Origin: Nectonema munidae
Taxonomy: Eukaryota; Nematomorpha; Nectonematoida; Nectonematidae
Length of the DNA stretch: 64,000 bases
Assembly: GCA_030549495.1 (NCBI GenBank)
Contig: JAUIRK010001051.1
Coordinates: 1,178,001 to 1,242,000, forward strand
Direction: 5' to 3'
Under the pieces are notes generated by a model, which saw nothing but the letters and a program-made list of their open reading frames with translations, was not told the DNA's origin and did not search any database. Each line of letters opens with the position of its first letter. Position 1 is the first letter of the stretch. Below are positions 34,003 through 46,557 of the stretch, one piece after another. A program made the position numbers and the translations under genes.

Positions 34003-34128
34003 GGAGAAGTAGGCGACATGGGGGAAAGTGGATTGAATGGCATCAATGGAGACAATGGCTCTAAAGGAGACAGAGGTGATGGGGGAGCCAATGGGATTGA
34101 TGGTGCCGATGGTGTTGATGGAATGAAT
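34003..34128 (+). CDS. Collagen gene, Gly-X-Y exon 2
   Basis: Separated from exon 1 by a 70-base intron. 42 codons, 14 uninterrupted triplets (GEVGDMGESGLNGINGDNGS and so on to GVDGMN) without a single proline. Donor GTAAGG. The 126-base size recurs in exon 6. Confidence 0.9.
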
Positions 34129-36578
34129 GTAAGGAACATGCTTTAACCGCAGCATCCCAACTAAGAATTTGGCGAGTCCAGATATCGGAATGCAAATATG
34201 TCATTCCGAGTTTGTAGACATAAAAATATTATTCCAGCGCGTATACATGTACGTTGCTGTTCAAAATCTTCCTTTTCATATTTATTCGGACAGTTAGTTT
34301 ATTCGTTATTTGCAGTTATCCGAATTTTCGCCTATCCAAACAACGCAGGTGCCCAACTAAAGAAAGTTTTCCCGTATCCGAAACTGTTCGGATACTTTGG
34401 GTTCTAGTAGAATTTCGTTTTATATTTTCAAGTTGAATTTGATTAAAAAACGATAAATTTATTTTTAGACGGCATTTCGAGAATCGGAAAAATGAGACTA
34501 ATCCCTTTTAACTCATTGAGAGAAATGGCATCCCCTTTTGAGATATCCTGATTTCTTAATCAATGAAAACAAGAAGTATCAAAGAGGAGGGAATAAATTC
34601 ATAAAGACAGCATTAATTTTATTATTAACTTTTCATTAGAAAGTGAGACATTTTTTAAAGTTTCTTGATTTGCAGAAATCGATTTATAAAATTAATTTCT
34701 TTCATAAATAATTAATATTTTAATCATTGGGAAAAAGGGCTAGGTAATGAAGTTTAAATTTTTACAATAAATTTAAGTCTGTCCTAATTTTTTTGAGGAA
34801 TTTCAGAAGCATAGTCAATTCTGTTTATAATAATCACTTTGAATTTTTTTTAAATTTTTGGAAATTTCAATTATATTTTGATTTTTTAAAATATCATACA
34901 AAAGCTAAAAATTTGTAAAGTCAATAATTAAATGCTTTTTAGTAGACATGATTACCGTTTATAATATACTTCATTGAAAGATGCTCATCAACTCTAGAAT
35001 TTTACCTGATTTTTCGAAAAGAAATCAAAGATTCCACTCTCAAAAATTTTAAAAATCGTTTTGTAAAAAGTCCTATTTAAAAAGGTTTTTCTCTGAAAGA
35101 ATGATTAATGACGGGAATTCACTTCCCGATTTTATTGTTAATGCTCCAAACGTATATGATTTTTAGAACAAATTGGATGAATTTTGGAAAGAAACCCTAA
35201 CCCTACTTTTGCGCCAATAAACTATATTATGTTATGTTAAATGAAAAATTTCTACTTCCGTAATTTATCCGTCTTTTCAAATTCTTAAAATGTTATTTAT
35301 AGATGTCAAACTAATAAACTACAAAAATCAATTCCTGTAAATCATGAAAATTTCAATTATTTAAATAGATGCGCCTATTTTTCAACAAAAATTAATTAAA
35401 AAAATAATAATTAGTCCACATCTTTAATAATAATTAATCCTTTAAATTTAATTATTGGGATAATAATTACTTCCTTCACGTATGGAGGGGGTGGAGCGAT
35501 ATTCATCTAAACATTTTCTTTATTCAAATCCATAATTTTCACAACCAAATTTAATACTCGTAAATTTCTTTTATCTATAATAATATTCATTGATATGAAA
35601 ATATAATATTATATCTCTATAATATTTTTTATATATAAATCACAAAAAAATTATTTTTATCACATTGTTTACACCTGGGTTTCTCAACGGTGTGCGAAAA
35701 TGGAATTCATATGGACATTTTTTAGCGAATAATAATTAGGCATAAAAAGACTAAAATATTTTTTCAAAAACTTACATTTAACAGAAGAATTTAATGTAGT
35801 CGGTATTTCAATCAAAATCTGAGCTGAGAGATCAGGTTTTTTTAAACTTAAAATAGAATTATGGGTGATAAATCTTATTTCTTGTAATATGGAAACTGTA
35901 GAAAGAAAGAAAAAAAAATTAAAGTTTTAAAAAGAGAAGGTCGAAGATTCTCCGCATTTTTTTAGTTCATAGTATAAAAACTAACATAATAAACTAAACT
36001 AAACTAACTTAACACTGCATAAAACGAGTTTTTTCGTAAATTGAACTTTATCGAAAGTCTCGAAAAATGCCATATGTTATATTAGGTCAGAATAGCAAAC
36101 ATCTAAGTATATATAATATTTAACATTTAACCAGTGGCGTACATAGCAAAAATGCCTTCATGGTAGGATATTAATTTCATTTCAAAACGCCGAAAAAAAT
36201 GAATTATATATTACCTCCTAGACAACTGACACAGATACATTTGATTAAAAATCTGATTATTTTAACTATATTGAAAAAAGGTTTAACTATATTAATAAAT
36301 AATGTGAAAAATATTTAAAAATAAAAAAATAAGATTAAACTATCATTTCGACAATTTAAGCATAATTAATTGCATCAGAGATACTAACTCTAAAATTAAT
36401 CATATTTTTAAAATGTTTAGATTTGTTAAATATGTCAGAAACAATTGTCCGGGGGCAACTATTATCCGGTTACCTATAAATTCAAGTTAAAAAGTGTACC
36501 TTGAAAATCGCAACATGCAGTATTTATCCAAAAGAAAATTAATGTGTTGGTAGTTCATTTCAATGAATCAAATCTTAG
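34129..36578. other. Collagen intron 2 (2.45 kb)
   Basis: Contains a segment with Tigger/pogo-like termini (34385-34408 reads GTTCGGATACTTTGGGTTCT), a hAT-like terminus near 35680 and another (CAGTGGCGTACATAGC) near 36133. Otherwise AT-rich unique-looking sequence. Confidence 0.5.
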
Positions 36579-36774
36579 GGAGAAAATGGAGAAGATGGAC
36601 AAGATGGGAGAAATGGAGAATTTGGGGAAGTTGGAGATCCTGGTGTGGACGGGCAAGATGGGAAGCCTGGTGTCCACGGCAAACATGGCAAAAAAGGCGC
36701 AATCGGGAATACTGGTTGCAAAGGAGCTGCGGGATTAGAAGGAAAGAATGGAATACATGGCTTAGATGGAAGAG
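36579..36774 (+). CDS. Collagen gene, Gly-X-Y exon 3
   Basis: Acceptor AATCTTAG. 65 codons plus one base; GENGEDGQDGRNGEFGEVGD onward, with a single Cys in GNTGCKGAAG. The triplet pattern is unbroken. Ends phase 1 before GTATCT; exon 4 supplies AC to complete GRD. Confidence 0.9.
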
Positions 36775-38365
36775 GTATCTTTAACTAACTGAATCCGCAA
36801 TTGTTCACTAAAAGTTATCCGTGTTTTTAAATGTTAACTGTTTTTTAATGAGTTATCATTAACTGGCTAAAGAGAGATAACAAAAGAGTGATTCCTAAAT
36901 TAGTATCAATAGTTGGCACAACAAGCTTCAATGGTTTTTATAAATTATAAATACTAAATATTTTTAAAGCATAAAATATATTATATATTCTATAGTTTTG
37001 GGCCACTGGTGACCAAAGTGATTTTCCACGAGTTAAACTAATATGTCAAACTTTTCATTTTCCTTTTTTATCTATATTACAAAATCGAATGGAAATTTTT
37101 TGAAAAATAAAGAATTTCGCGTAACGTATAAGTAAACTCATTTCTACTAGAGAATCACAGAAAAGGCCATAATAATTTGAAAAGAAAAAATTTCAAAGAA
37201 CTTCATATTGTTGATATTCAAGGAGTGAGCTTGTTATTAACGCCATCCATCTCTTTCATAAACTTTGTTTGCAATGTGAATACTGGTGTGTAGGTAGAGA
37301 GTATCTATAATATACACTATGGTAGTTATAATAACATTTGAAGCATATTTATAAGTTTTTTAAAGTATGTGTCGTACTATAGATATTTTAGCATCATTCA
37401 TATAGTAAATTATTATTAATAAAATATAAGAAAAGTTATTGATTGGTTATTTTTTAAAATAATGATAAATAGAATTCTATGTGATCTATGTTGGATGATT
37501 GATTTCCGTTATCATCACACAACCTACGACCGGTTTCTGCCTTTTTCGTCCTGATTAGTTGGATGCCGGTTGCAAATTCAGTTCAAATTTCTCTTTTGAA
37601 AATTCGCATTTCTGGTGAAATGAATTATATTAAATATCATTACCAAGTTCATTCTTTAATTTTTAGCCAAAACATGAATCATAATTTTATTCTTATTCTT
37701 AGGAAGTGTAGAAGGAGAAGAAGCTGAGAAGAGAGACTTTACATAAGATTATAAATAACTTTTGATCAATTAAAACAACATTAGTTTATTATTGTTATTG
37801 CTAACGTTAATAATATATTGGCTACTATTCGTATATAGTTGAAGTTATTTTATTGAAAGAACATTAAAAAAGGAAAATTTTACATTTTTATTATTAGAGA
37901 AATTCTATCTTGACCCTTGAGTTTAGTGAGATCTGATGTTTGCAGAGTCAAAGAACAAAATTCCGATTCCAACTTCCAATTTATAGAAGAGCGTATCCAG
38001 CTCTAAATACTCACATAAATTTGGCTCATATTCTCTTTTTAGTATTAGTTATTTAAAGTATGTAGTTTGAACAATTGGGAATGGCAAGCAGAAAATGCTA
38101 TTCCCATTAGATTCTTATTATGAGAACAAGCAATAAAAAGATTCATAACTACAATCATAACTCAATTTTATTGATCAGATTGACATTTCTTGTGACCCCG
38201 ACTCCTGGTTTTCACAAGATTCGGCAATGACCTTGAAAATATTCACAAACTCGAAAGAAATAGAATAAAAAAGGTGGGTGGGCTGAATCATTTTGAATGA
38301 TGCATTCTCTCACGCGTTTCTATATGTTTGATTCAGGGCATAAAATCTTCATATTCTACTCACAG

Positions 38366-38551
38366 ACGGTTTAAAAGGCTCTCCTGGTCCAAGAGGAAGT
38401 GCAGGCGAAGATAACATTGAGGCTGGAGACATTGGCGACACGGGAACACCTGGCAAACCAGGAAGAGATGGAATGGATGGCGTTGCGGGTAAGAATGGCT
38501 ACGATGGAATCCCTGGAAAAAATGGCGTAGATGGTATGCCCGGCTTTCCAG
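38366..38551 (+). CDS. Collagen gene, Gly-X-Y exon 4
   Basis: Acceptor TACTCACAG. GLKGSPGPRGSAGED, a break at NIEAGDIGD, then GTPGKPGRDGMDG...GMPGFPG. It is the most proline-rich part of the helix (7 Pro). Phase 1 on both sides, matching exons 3 and 5. Confidence 0.9.
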
Positions 38552-38699
38552 GTTCGAAGCTTAACACTCTCTCAACTTTGCTTCCCTGCTTCACATCTGC
38601 CTTCTATTTCCAGAAAGAGGTTAAAAGCAAATATTTTGTTGCTTCCTGGCCCTCTCACTCGGACTTATTTTGTCCCATGAAACTGATAATGGGTTAAAT

Positions 38700-38885
38700 T
38701 GTTTTTAATTAACTCAAGCATTTTCCCTCTGATGCCTATTTTTTTTAGCTTATATAACAAAAGCTCATGATTAACTTTATCAAAAGCTTGAGAAAAATCT
38801 AGGAAGAAGCTGATTGAAATTTTGTTTTTATGGTGAGATTCAGCAATTGATCAAGAATTTTCGAATATAGCATCTTCAGTAGATT
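38700..38885 (-). mobile_element. LINE reverse-transcriptase fragment
   Basis: Minus strand reads ISISFFLDFSQAFDKVNHEL followed by LLYKLKKIGIRGKMLELI, the conserved LD-(S/K)-AFD-V-H--L--KL---G reverse-transcriptase block of CR1/Jockey-type LINEs. Frame breaks on both sides; relic in a collagen intron. Confidence 0.8.
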
Positions 38886-39079
38886 TATTTATTATAACCC
38901 ATATTAACCATAGTGATGAAAAAAGATATATAACAAGTCAAAAATTTGCATACAACCTTTCAATTATTTGATAAAAAAACAATCTAAAATAAATTTGAAA
39001 AAAAAATTATTTTTAACATTTTTTTACAAGTCTACATATGTGTAGACATTGGGTTTAAATGATATCAAAAATTCATTCA

Positions 39080-39735
39080 TGATATTTTTGGAAAAAAACA
39101 TTTAAATGAAGAGTATTTAACATTTGCAACATTGAATTGGTTTTGGCGTTATAGAAATAGGTCTATGGTTGACATTATCTTTTTCTACTGGATTTTAAAT
39201 CAAACAATTTGGTCCTAGTCTTGATTCGAAATTTTGAGATTTCACATTTCAAAAAACATTCTACAAGAACTCTTCTGAAATCTTTTTGTCATGAGTTTGT
39301 AAAAGAGAAAAGAATTCTAAGTATAAACAACAGAAATATTAATTGCAAATAAAGTTCCAATACAATTTTTTGCCAAATATGCCCGGCTGAAAGTCAGCAA
39401 GAGCTCTATCTTCAATTCCAAAAATATATGCGTTTACAAAAGGAGTTTTACATACTTTTAGTATAGAGTTTACAAGTCTAATATTCAGTGGTCCAATCCC
39501 ATTATCAAATTTTCTTCATATATTACAACCCAGTAAGGTACACCTGTTGAGCTGCAAAGCGTCAATATTTTATAGCGAAATATAATTGGCTTTGATTTGA
39601 TGAACTGGTTTCAAGAGTGTCTCCCAAAATACGGCACCATTGATTCCTCAATTGACAAATTTGCATGCATAACACCGAATTGTGTCATTCGACTAATAAA
39701 GAATCAATAAAAATTGATTCTATTTTCAAAGTATA
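39080..39735 (-). mobile_element. piggyBac-type transposase relic
   Basis: Minus strand around 39560-39670 reads LSIEESMVPYFGRHS, then NQFIKSKPIIFRYKI and STGVPYWVVIYEE, the hallmark D/E-E-x-M-(V/I)-P-Y-x-G-R-H ... KQFI--KP--FGYK block of the DDE_Tnp_1_7 domain (PGBD2/PGBD3 group). Further left, pieces such as LGPNCLI and EKDNVNHRPISI look like the later DDE region. Several stops and frame shifts; inactive. It lies in collagen intron 4 and shows that piggyBac transposases occurred in this genome. Confidence 0.78.
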
Positions 39736-39875
39736 AGAGTGCATGAAGTTAACGTTTTTACTAAATCAGTATTTTATTGAACTTTTTTTAATTAAAATTT
39801 TGCTTTCTTCTCTTCCTGAAAAAAAAAATTAAAAATGGATGCACCTGGCATGTACATTAAAATCTTTAATTTTTT

Positions 39876-39968
39876 ATATCATCATAATCATCGTCATCAT
39901 GATCACCATCATCATTATCATCAACATCATCATCATCATCATTATGATCATCAGCAACATCAGTATCG
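39876..39968. repeat. CAT/ATC triplet microsatellite
   Basis: Imperfect (CAT)n run; the His-rich plus-strand frame over it (39835-40152) is not a gene. Confidence 0.8.
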
Positions 39969-40015
39969 CATCAGCAGCCCTGTCAAATCGCTCTGGTTGA
40001 CCGGACCAAAAGTAG

Positions 40016-40651
40016 CAGCCATGTCAAACATGCGGCCCGCGGGCAGCATGCAGCCCATTAGAAGCAGATTTGCGGCCCCCACAGATTACAGTATTATTAA
40101 TTATAATTTTATGTATAAGTGTAGATTTAGACTTCTCAGAGAACTAGGTTGACTGATTTTCACTTATCATCTCTTATAAAAGTTCGCACTGCACAGAAAT
40201 TTCAGCCAGACATAGCAAAGATTGTCAATAACAAGAGGTGTCAAGCCTCGGGACAAGAACATGTAAAGTATTTGAATAATTAATAATAAATCTTTATTTT
40301 GAACTATTGTAATTTATGTGCATTTCATTTGTAGTTCATTCAAATACATGTGGGCCATGTATTTATTATGTATTTATATTTTATTGCCTTATAAACTTTT
40401 TTTATATTAAAATAAAGAACAGATTTATATCCTTGCTAATTTTTTAATTAAATTATTTTGTTCAACTATACATGACTTTGTACTTGCATTTTTGAATATA
40501 ATCAAACCATTACATGTTTCTAAGTTAAAAGTAAAATATTCTGCAATAATTTTTATTGAACAACTTTAAATATAATTGTAGGAGTGCGGCCCTCATGAGA
40601 ACACAAACTCACTCCTTTGGCCCTCATGGGACTCCGAGTTTGACATGCCTG
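40016..40651. mobile_element. hAT-type non-autonomous element
   Basis: Left end CAGCCATGTCAAACATGCGG, right end CCGAGTTTGACATGCCTG, inverted copies of the widespread hAT terminus CAGG-RTGTCAAAC. GCGGCCC-rich segments lie just inside both ends. The 8-base target duplication is no longer visible, so it is old. No transposase. Confidence 0.65.
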
Positions 40652-40816
40652 GTCTAGAGTGTTTAAAAAAATATATATAAATCACATTTTTACTTTGAAA
40701 AACGATTATCTAAAGTCACTAAACACTTTTTCAATTTGCATTGCATATGATTAAGGAAGCAACTACAAGGGATTTCAGTTTTTCAAATAATAGCGATATA
40801 TTATATGAAGTATAAG

Positions 40817-41078
40817 CAAGGCTGGCCCTAGTGTTCGCGGGGCCCTATGCAAAATGGATTGCGCGGGGCCGAGTGTGGGTAGGGAAAAAGATTAAAAGTG
40901 AGAAAAAGAAGAGGGATTTGTTTCATTACTTTTTCATTAACACAAAATGACGATCAAAGTAACTTTACTTTGCCAACCTTGCATTTAGCGAAATCATACA
41001 ATATATCATCAAAATGAAAATGAAAAGCGCGGGGCCCACTGCGGCCGCATGGGTTGCAGTGGCCTAAGGCCGGCCCTG
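40817..41078. mobile_element. hAT-type MITE, 262 bp, with 8-bp duplication
   Basis: Inverted ends CAAGGCTGGCCCTAG / CTAAGGCCGGCCCTG, flanked by AGTATAAG (40809-40816) and AGTATAAA (41079-41086), one mismatch in eight. Interior GC-rich near the ends. No coding capacity. Confidence 0.85.
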
Positions 41079-41379
41079 AGTATAAAGACACTTCTATGCA
41101 TGATGTAAACTGAATGATCACATTGGTTTACATTGAGGAAAAGTGGTAGGAAAGATTAATATTTTTATCAGTGCAAAAAAATACATATAGTTGTTGATGC
41201 GTGTCATTAGATGAGTTTGGATCTCCATTTCAAATATAATTTTATGATGCACTGTACCAATGTATGTCTTCTGCCGAGAGTTTACATTGGAATTTTAGGG
41301 GGTTGAGAACGCTAAAAATTGCTTAAAACTTTTCATAATATTTTGTCTCATCGCTAATTCCAGTTTTGTGTTTGTACAG

Positions 41380-41504
41380 GATTCACTGGGAAGAGAGGTG
41401 GGAAAGGCGAGACTGGAATGGATGGGATACCAGGAAATGATGGATTAGATGGGATACCGGGTGAGCGTGGAGATAAAGGTATAGATATGCCAAAGGGTGC
41501 TCAG
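41380..41504 (+). CDS. Collagen gene, Gly-X-Y exon 5
   Basis: Acceptor TTTGTACAG, phase 1. GFTGKRGGKGETGMDG then GIPGNDGLDGIPGERG and DKGIDMPKGAQ, with a helix break at GIDMPKG. Donor GTAAAT, phase 0. Confidence 0.9.
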
Positions 41505-43059
41505 GTAAATATACATTAACTCTAAAGCGGCAAGAGTTTTTCCAACTAAGATGCATTTAATCAATTGATACAAGGCTCGACTTTTTACCCAAATTAACTC
41601 AAAAAATGAAAAAAAATAATTCAGTATTATAAGTTATATTTAAAAACTTTGATTAGAATCGATTTTGTAAAAAAAACAATCATCATCATCATCATGATGA
41701 TAGAAAGATATAATAGTAGTTTAGAAAGTTGTCTCCCATGTTGTCTTGCCAGACCACTAATATATGGCTTCCACGTGACAATATTTCTTTTTAATTTTTT
41801 ATCTTATAGTTAAAACATTCAAAATAATTAAGATAAAGTAAAAGCTTTAAGCAAATATGACAAAAACTGTGGTGTATTTATTTTTCAAGTAAAAATTACA
41901 TATATTAGTGATCTGACAATACAACATGGGAGACAACTTTCCAAACTGCTATATCTATTATTATTTATTTTAATTTTTTTAAGTTTGATTTTTTGAGTTT
42001 ATTTGGGTAAGAAGGTCAACCGATAAGAACACTAGTGCATCAAGCATTTTATTGGATGTAAAAGCTCTTTATGGACTTATCAATTTAATTAGCTAGTGAT
42101 GAAGAGATTTTATTTTCAATACCTTTATTTTCATGACAGATTTCTTAGTAGCAATGTATACCTTTCGTCACCATTTTCTTGTGTTCGTTTGGTTTGGTTT
42201 TTTTTTATATCAAAGCATTTTCAGCCATAGGATATATGCTTGAGGGTGGTTGATCACAGTTATCTCCTGGCATTTAACTGTTAAGTTGACTGGTACATCC
42301 CAACTACCAGTGAGGCTCTTTTTTCTTGTGTCTTTTCTGTCGCCATTTTAAGAGAGTTCGAGTTAGCCAGGTAATTTTTTTATAAAAAAGACATTTTTAT
42401 TTGTTTCGAAACTTAATTTCTTTCTTTCAATAATTTTCACTAATTAATAGACCAAAAAAATTGGGCTTTAGGCTGTGTTTTGTTTTAACTAATTTTGCAT
42501 TATTATCTATCAGTATAAAACTAGTTAGTCTTTCAGTTAAAAGTAAAGAGAAGTGAACTGATTATCTTTAAAGGTGGTTAAATAATCTTTAATGATATAT
42601 CTAAGTATATATTAGCTAGACAAGACAAACACAAATATTTCATTATATTTCAGGTAGTCCAGTAAGACCATACTAGACCTCCTAAAATCCTTTTTACTTT
42701 GGCGTGTTATCTAGGATCATGAAAGTACTTTGTTATGCGTTCTGCATTTTATGTGCAACAAATTTTTCTAATATTTTTTAAAAAATGTCTAAATAATTTT
42801 ACAATACTTGACTCATGTTAGTGAATGATGAGAAGAAAACGCTTAATTTGTTAATAAACTTTTAAAAAATATTTCAATGATATTTTCTGTGCTACATATG
42901 TTATAATATGGTTACTATGTTTATATCAAAAATTTATTTTCCTAGTAATAATAAGCCAATAGAGAAGTCTAAAAATTTATTTGGTTTATATATAACATAA
43001 CAAATATAACATAAGTGTGAGACGCTATAATCGCTTATGTGAATTGCATCAAATATAAT

Positions 43060-43730
43060 AGAAATAAAACACAAATCAATCAAATGATGAGATATCTTTT
43101 ATCTTTCCAAAAATCATCAAGCTTTCTTTCGAAAATATTTATATTCAAGGAATCGACAACTTCATTTGGCAAACCATTCCAGTGATTATATGCTTTTTGT
43201 CTTAAATAGTGTTGTCTATAATTACTTTAATAGTAATTAGGTTTAAACTTCAGTGAATTTTCCTTTCACAATATTTATTTCAGCTTCTGTAATACAAAGA
43301 AGGAAGATTAATTTTCTCCAATCTTCTAATGTAACATAAACTTTGCATTCCTTTCAAATGTTTTGTAAATACTCTTTGAACATTTTCTATTTTTCTGATG
43401 TTCATGATTGAAGAATTTCCAAAAATCACATTTCTATATTCTAAAACAGGCCTGACTAAAGATTTGAAAGGGATGGAGAGAAACTTCAATGTCAGATAAA
43501 ACAAAAGTATTGTTTAACATGTGTAATATAGAGAAAGCTTTCTTTACAACATGATCAGAAAAACAAAATTTTAAATCAATAATTAATCCAAAATCATTGT
43601 GTTTTTCAACGTGATTAAGTTTAGTTCCACCTATATACCATTTTTATTTGTGATTTAGCCGTTTGCAATTCTAATTTGGACATAGAAGTCGTTTTATTTT
43701 TTTTCAAAAATGGAAGAAAACCGACTCAAA
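43060..43730 (-). mobile_element. CR1/Jockey-like LINE, 3' part of reverse transcriptase
   Basis: Minus strand: HNDFGLIIDLKFCFSDHV and VKKAFSILHMLNNTF (the LG--ID--L-F--H motif), then FKSLVRPVLEYRNVIFGNSS and IRKIENVQRVFTKHLKGM with YIRRLEKINLPSLYYR, the typical YR-LVRP-LEY ... IE-VQR-FT ... RL--L-L-SL--R ending, then PNEVVDSLNIN-like C-terminus. Frame breaks present; dead copy. Confidence 0.85.
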
Positions 43731-44883
43731 TACTAAAATAGTGATTATCATCGAGTCATAAACTTTCAAATTGAGCGTATTGTTAATTAAAATTTTCTAT
43801 TTTTTTTATTACTAATTACTTTGCGTTTTATTTAACTTGGCTTATTTCAAGCGATATTTTATAGTAAAATTTTATCATGGTGAATTCAGAACTGATAAAT
43901 GTCTAGGATCCAAAATAAATAAGTAAAGCCTAAAATAGAATTTAAATAATATTTAAAACTTATTTTCTTAGATTTCAAAAAAAAATTTTTATAAACGGGT
44001 TTGAAAATAAAATAAAAATAATGTTTGATGCTGTTACGAATTTAATTTGAAAAAGGTGAGTTAAATTTTATCAAATAGTCAAATATTAAAGAAGGGGTCT
44101 TTTATCTTTAAAAAGGTAATATTCCGCTTATAAGGGTATCAACAGCTACCCAAAGGCAATTAGCCGATCTGCAACTACTAGATAAATAACTAACAAGGAG
44201 ATAACTGGGCAAGTACGACGACTGGCCGATTTTTTTTGGAAAATTTAAAAGTTTGTTTAAAATATTTCCTTATATTTTAATGTTAAACTAACAAATATAC
44301 ACTTTAATTAGTTGTTTATATATTTTAAATATAACCACCTTCTTAGTGAAAGACTATAAACAAAAAAGGCTTTCCCTTTTTGCAAAGAAGTGAAGAAGGA
44401 GGTTATAAGACCGCTGAAATATTTTCATTTGATGAAACCTCCTTAAAAGTATCAAAAGGTCATAATTTGCCTAAACAATAAAATGGAGATTTCCTATTGT
44501 CTTCATTAGTAAAGCTTGTATTTTTACCAACAAGACATATTCAAAATTTTATGTATTATGTAAATTTTATTTACTGATTTTTCAAAAAATTTAAATCGAC
44601 CAATTGTTTTATATTAAATAGCTTAATTTAAAAGAATTGAAACCTGATTTTGAAAAAAAAGTACTCCGACATTTGGCGGAGCAAAAATGTTACCAAACAG
44701 ACATTTTGCCTGATGGACATTTGGAGGACGGGTGTTTACAAGAAAATATAAATAAAATTTGGCTTTACAGACTTCTGCAACCAATAAAAATAATATTTAT
44801 GGTACTCAATAAAATACAGGATTATAATCATCATAACTATAAATATATACAAAAATATATTCATGTAACTTCTAGTAGATAAA

Positions 44884-45210
44884 ATTATTCATCACATTAT
44901 TTGGGTAAAGAAGTTTTGAATAATAATAATAATAATAATAAGAGAAAACAAAAATTACGCTACAGATTTGTAATCAGTCATGTCATATCATAACACATAT
45001 GGCATCGTCACTTCGAGTAGAAAAATTTCAATTTTTTCTCAAGATCTTGGGTTCGATCCCGTATCAAGCCTACCTTCCTCATAGTTTGATACAAGAGGCG
45101 CAGTTGTGCCTTCTCGATGAAAACACTCCACGGCACCTTTATTAGTTCATCACATAATTTGGGTATAGAAGTTAAGAATAGAAAGAGAAAACAAAATTAC
45201 CCTGCAGATT
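44884..45210. repeat. Local direct duplication around a SINE
   Basis: TTCATCACATTATTTGGGTA, AGAGAAAACAAAAATTACGC and CAGATTT at 44887-44970 recur as TTCATCACATAATTTGGGTA, AGAGAAAACAAAATTACCC and CAGATTT at 45147-45210. The first copy has gained an (AAT)n run. A SINE lies between them. Confidence 0.65.
45040..45141 (+). mobile_element. SINE, 5'-truncated
   Basis: AAGATCTTGGGTTCGATCCC (B-box), body GTATCAAGCCTACCTTCCTC, then CTCGATGAAAACACTCCACG and the CACCTTTA tail. Confidence 0.8.
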
Positions 45211-45426
45211 TCTATTGAGCACAAGCTAGCAAACACACGGGAAGTAAAAGAACGTCTACAAAAATTATCAAATTGTATTTACATTTTGGGTGAAATGTCT
45301 ATTCGACTAAATGAACCTTCGGCCAAATTTCCGGTCACGGAAAAAAAAGACATTTTTAAATGGCTTCGAGATCTGGAATTTAGCCAAAATTCAAATGAAT
45401 GATTTAAGCATGCATTTTCGTTGAAG

Positions 45427-45552
45427 GGTGCCAGAGGAAATGCAGGTGTCCATGGAAAAAATGCAATTCCAGGTGTTCATGGGAGAAACGGTAATCCTGG
45501 AAAAGATGGAAGCAAAGGCTATGCTGGTCAAGATGGAGATGACGGGCCTCAA
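45427..45552 (+). CDS. Collagen gene, Gly-X-Y exon 6
   Basis: 42 codons, same size as exon 2. GARGNAGVHGKNAIPGVHGR continuing to GYAGQDGDDGPQ, with a break at KNAIPG. The acceptor GTTGAAG and donor GTCCAT are weak, but phase (0/0) and reading frame fit the neighbours. Confidence 0.82.
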
Positions 45553-46420
45553 GTCCATTTTTAAATTTTATTTAATAGTATTGCAAATGATTTCAAAAGA
45601 CTTTTCAATGATCTCTTATATTTACGAGGCTTTCTTTATATCGAAACATCATCCCAAACAGATTTTTGATTATAACAAAACCTTAATTTGAAAAAGAATT
45701 AAAGATCAGTTGAGACAACTCATGTAGAGATAACCACTACTTCAAGTCAATGACAAAAGTAGTGGTTATATTTTCAAGTTTCCTCGGGAATAGCTTTAGT
45801 TTTCTACTCGACATTTTTTTATTTGAAAAAGTTGAAACCTATTACAAATGCACTATACAGTCAACATTCGCAAATTCATTTCACAGAGTCAATATAATAC
45901 CATAACATTAATTATTATTATTATGCAAACATTTTACGAATTAATTTTTTGCTTAATTAATTTTTTAATTTTATCCTTCTTGTATTCAAAAGTGAAAAAA
46001 ACTATTTATGCTAAGGATAATGAAGAATTGGGTTCAATAAAAGCCGGTTCACCAAAGTTTAACTGTATATATTTATATATATATAAATTCAAAATTACGA
46101 GGGAAATGATAAAAAATTTCGTTAGATTTTCGACAATAATGGAAGATTTTATAAACTTATTTGACCTAACTTCATACATGAAGTTAATTATATCACAATG
46201 AGTGCAAAGATGGAAAAATAGGTTTACGTGTAAAAAGAAATAATGTGTACAATTAATAAATCTTAAAAAAAAATTTTTTTTTTTATATAATTAATCTTTC
46301 CATTATCTTTGTGATATTTTGATTTTAAAACTTCCTTACTTTTACAACTTGAAAACTTGATGTTGAAGATCTTACACTGAAATTGATTATAATTTGTTTT
46401 CAATAAACTTTTTCTAAAAT

Positions 46421-46557
46421 CGGGGGGTGAGTAAGGTTGTTAAGATACTGGGCTTCGATTACCTGAAGATCTTGTGTTCGATTCCGTATCAAGCCTACCT
46501 TCCTCATAGTTCGATACAAGAGGCGCAGTTGTGCCTTCTCGATGACGGGACCTTTAG
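46421..46557 (+). mobile_element. tRNA-derived SINE, nearly full length
   Basis: GGGGGGTGAGTAAGGTTGTT with TAAGATACTGGG (A-box region), TGTTCGATTCCG (B-box), then the common body and a shortened tail. About 90% identical in the body to 45040-45141. Confidence 0.83.

Larger units (their letters stand above)
41505..45426. other. Collagen intron 5 (3.9 kb)
   Basis: Holds a LINE relic (43060-43730), a SINE (45040-45141) flanked by two copies of a local duplication (44884-44970 and 45147-45210) and an (ATA)n run near 44925. Confidence 0.55.

Noticed and set aside
39835-40152. Histidine-rich frame
   Set aside because: Product of a CAT triplet microsatellite and part of a hAT element.
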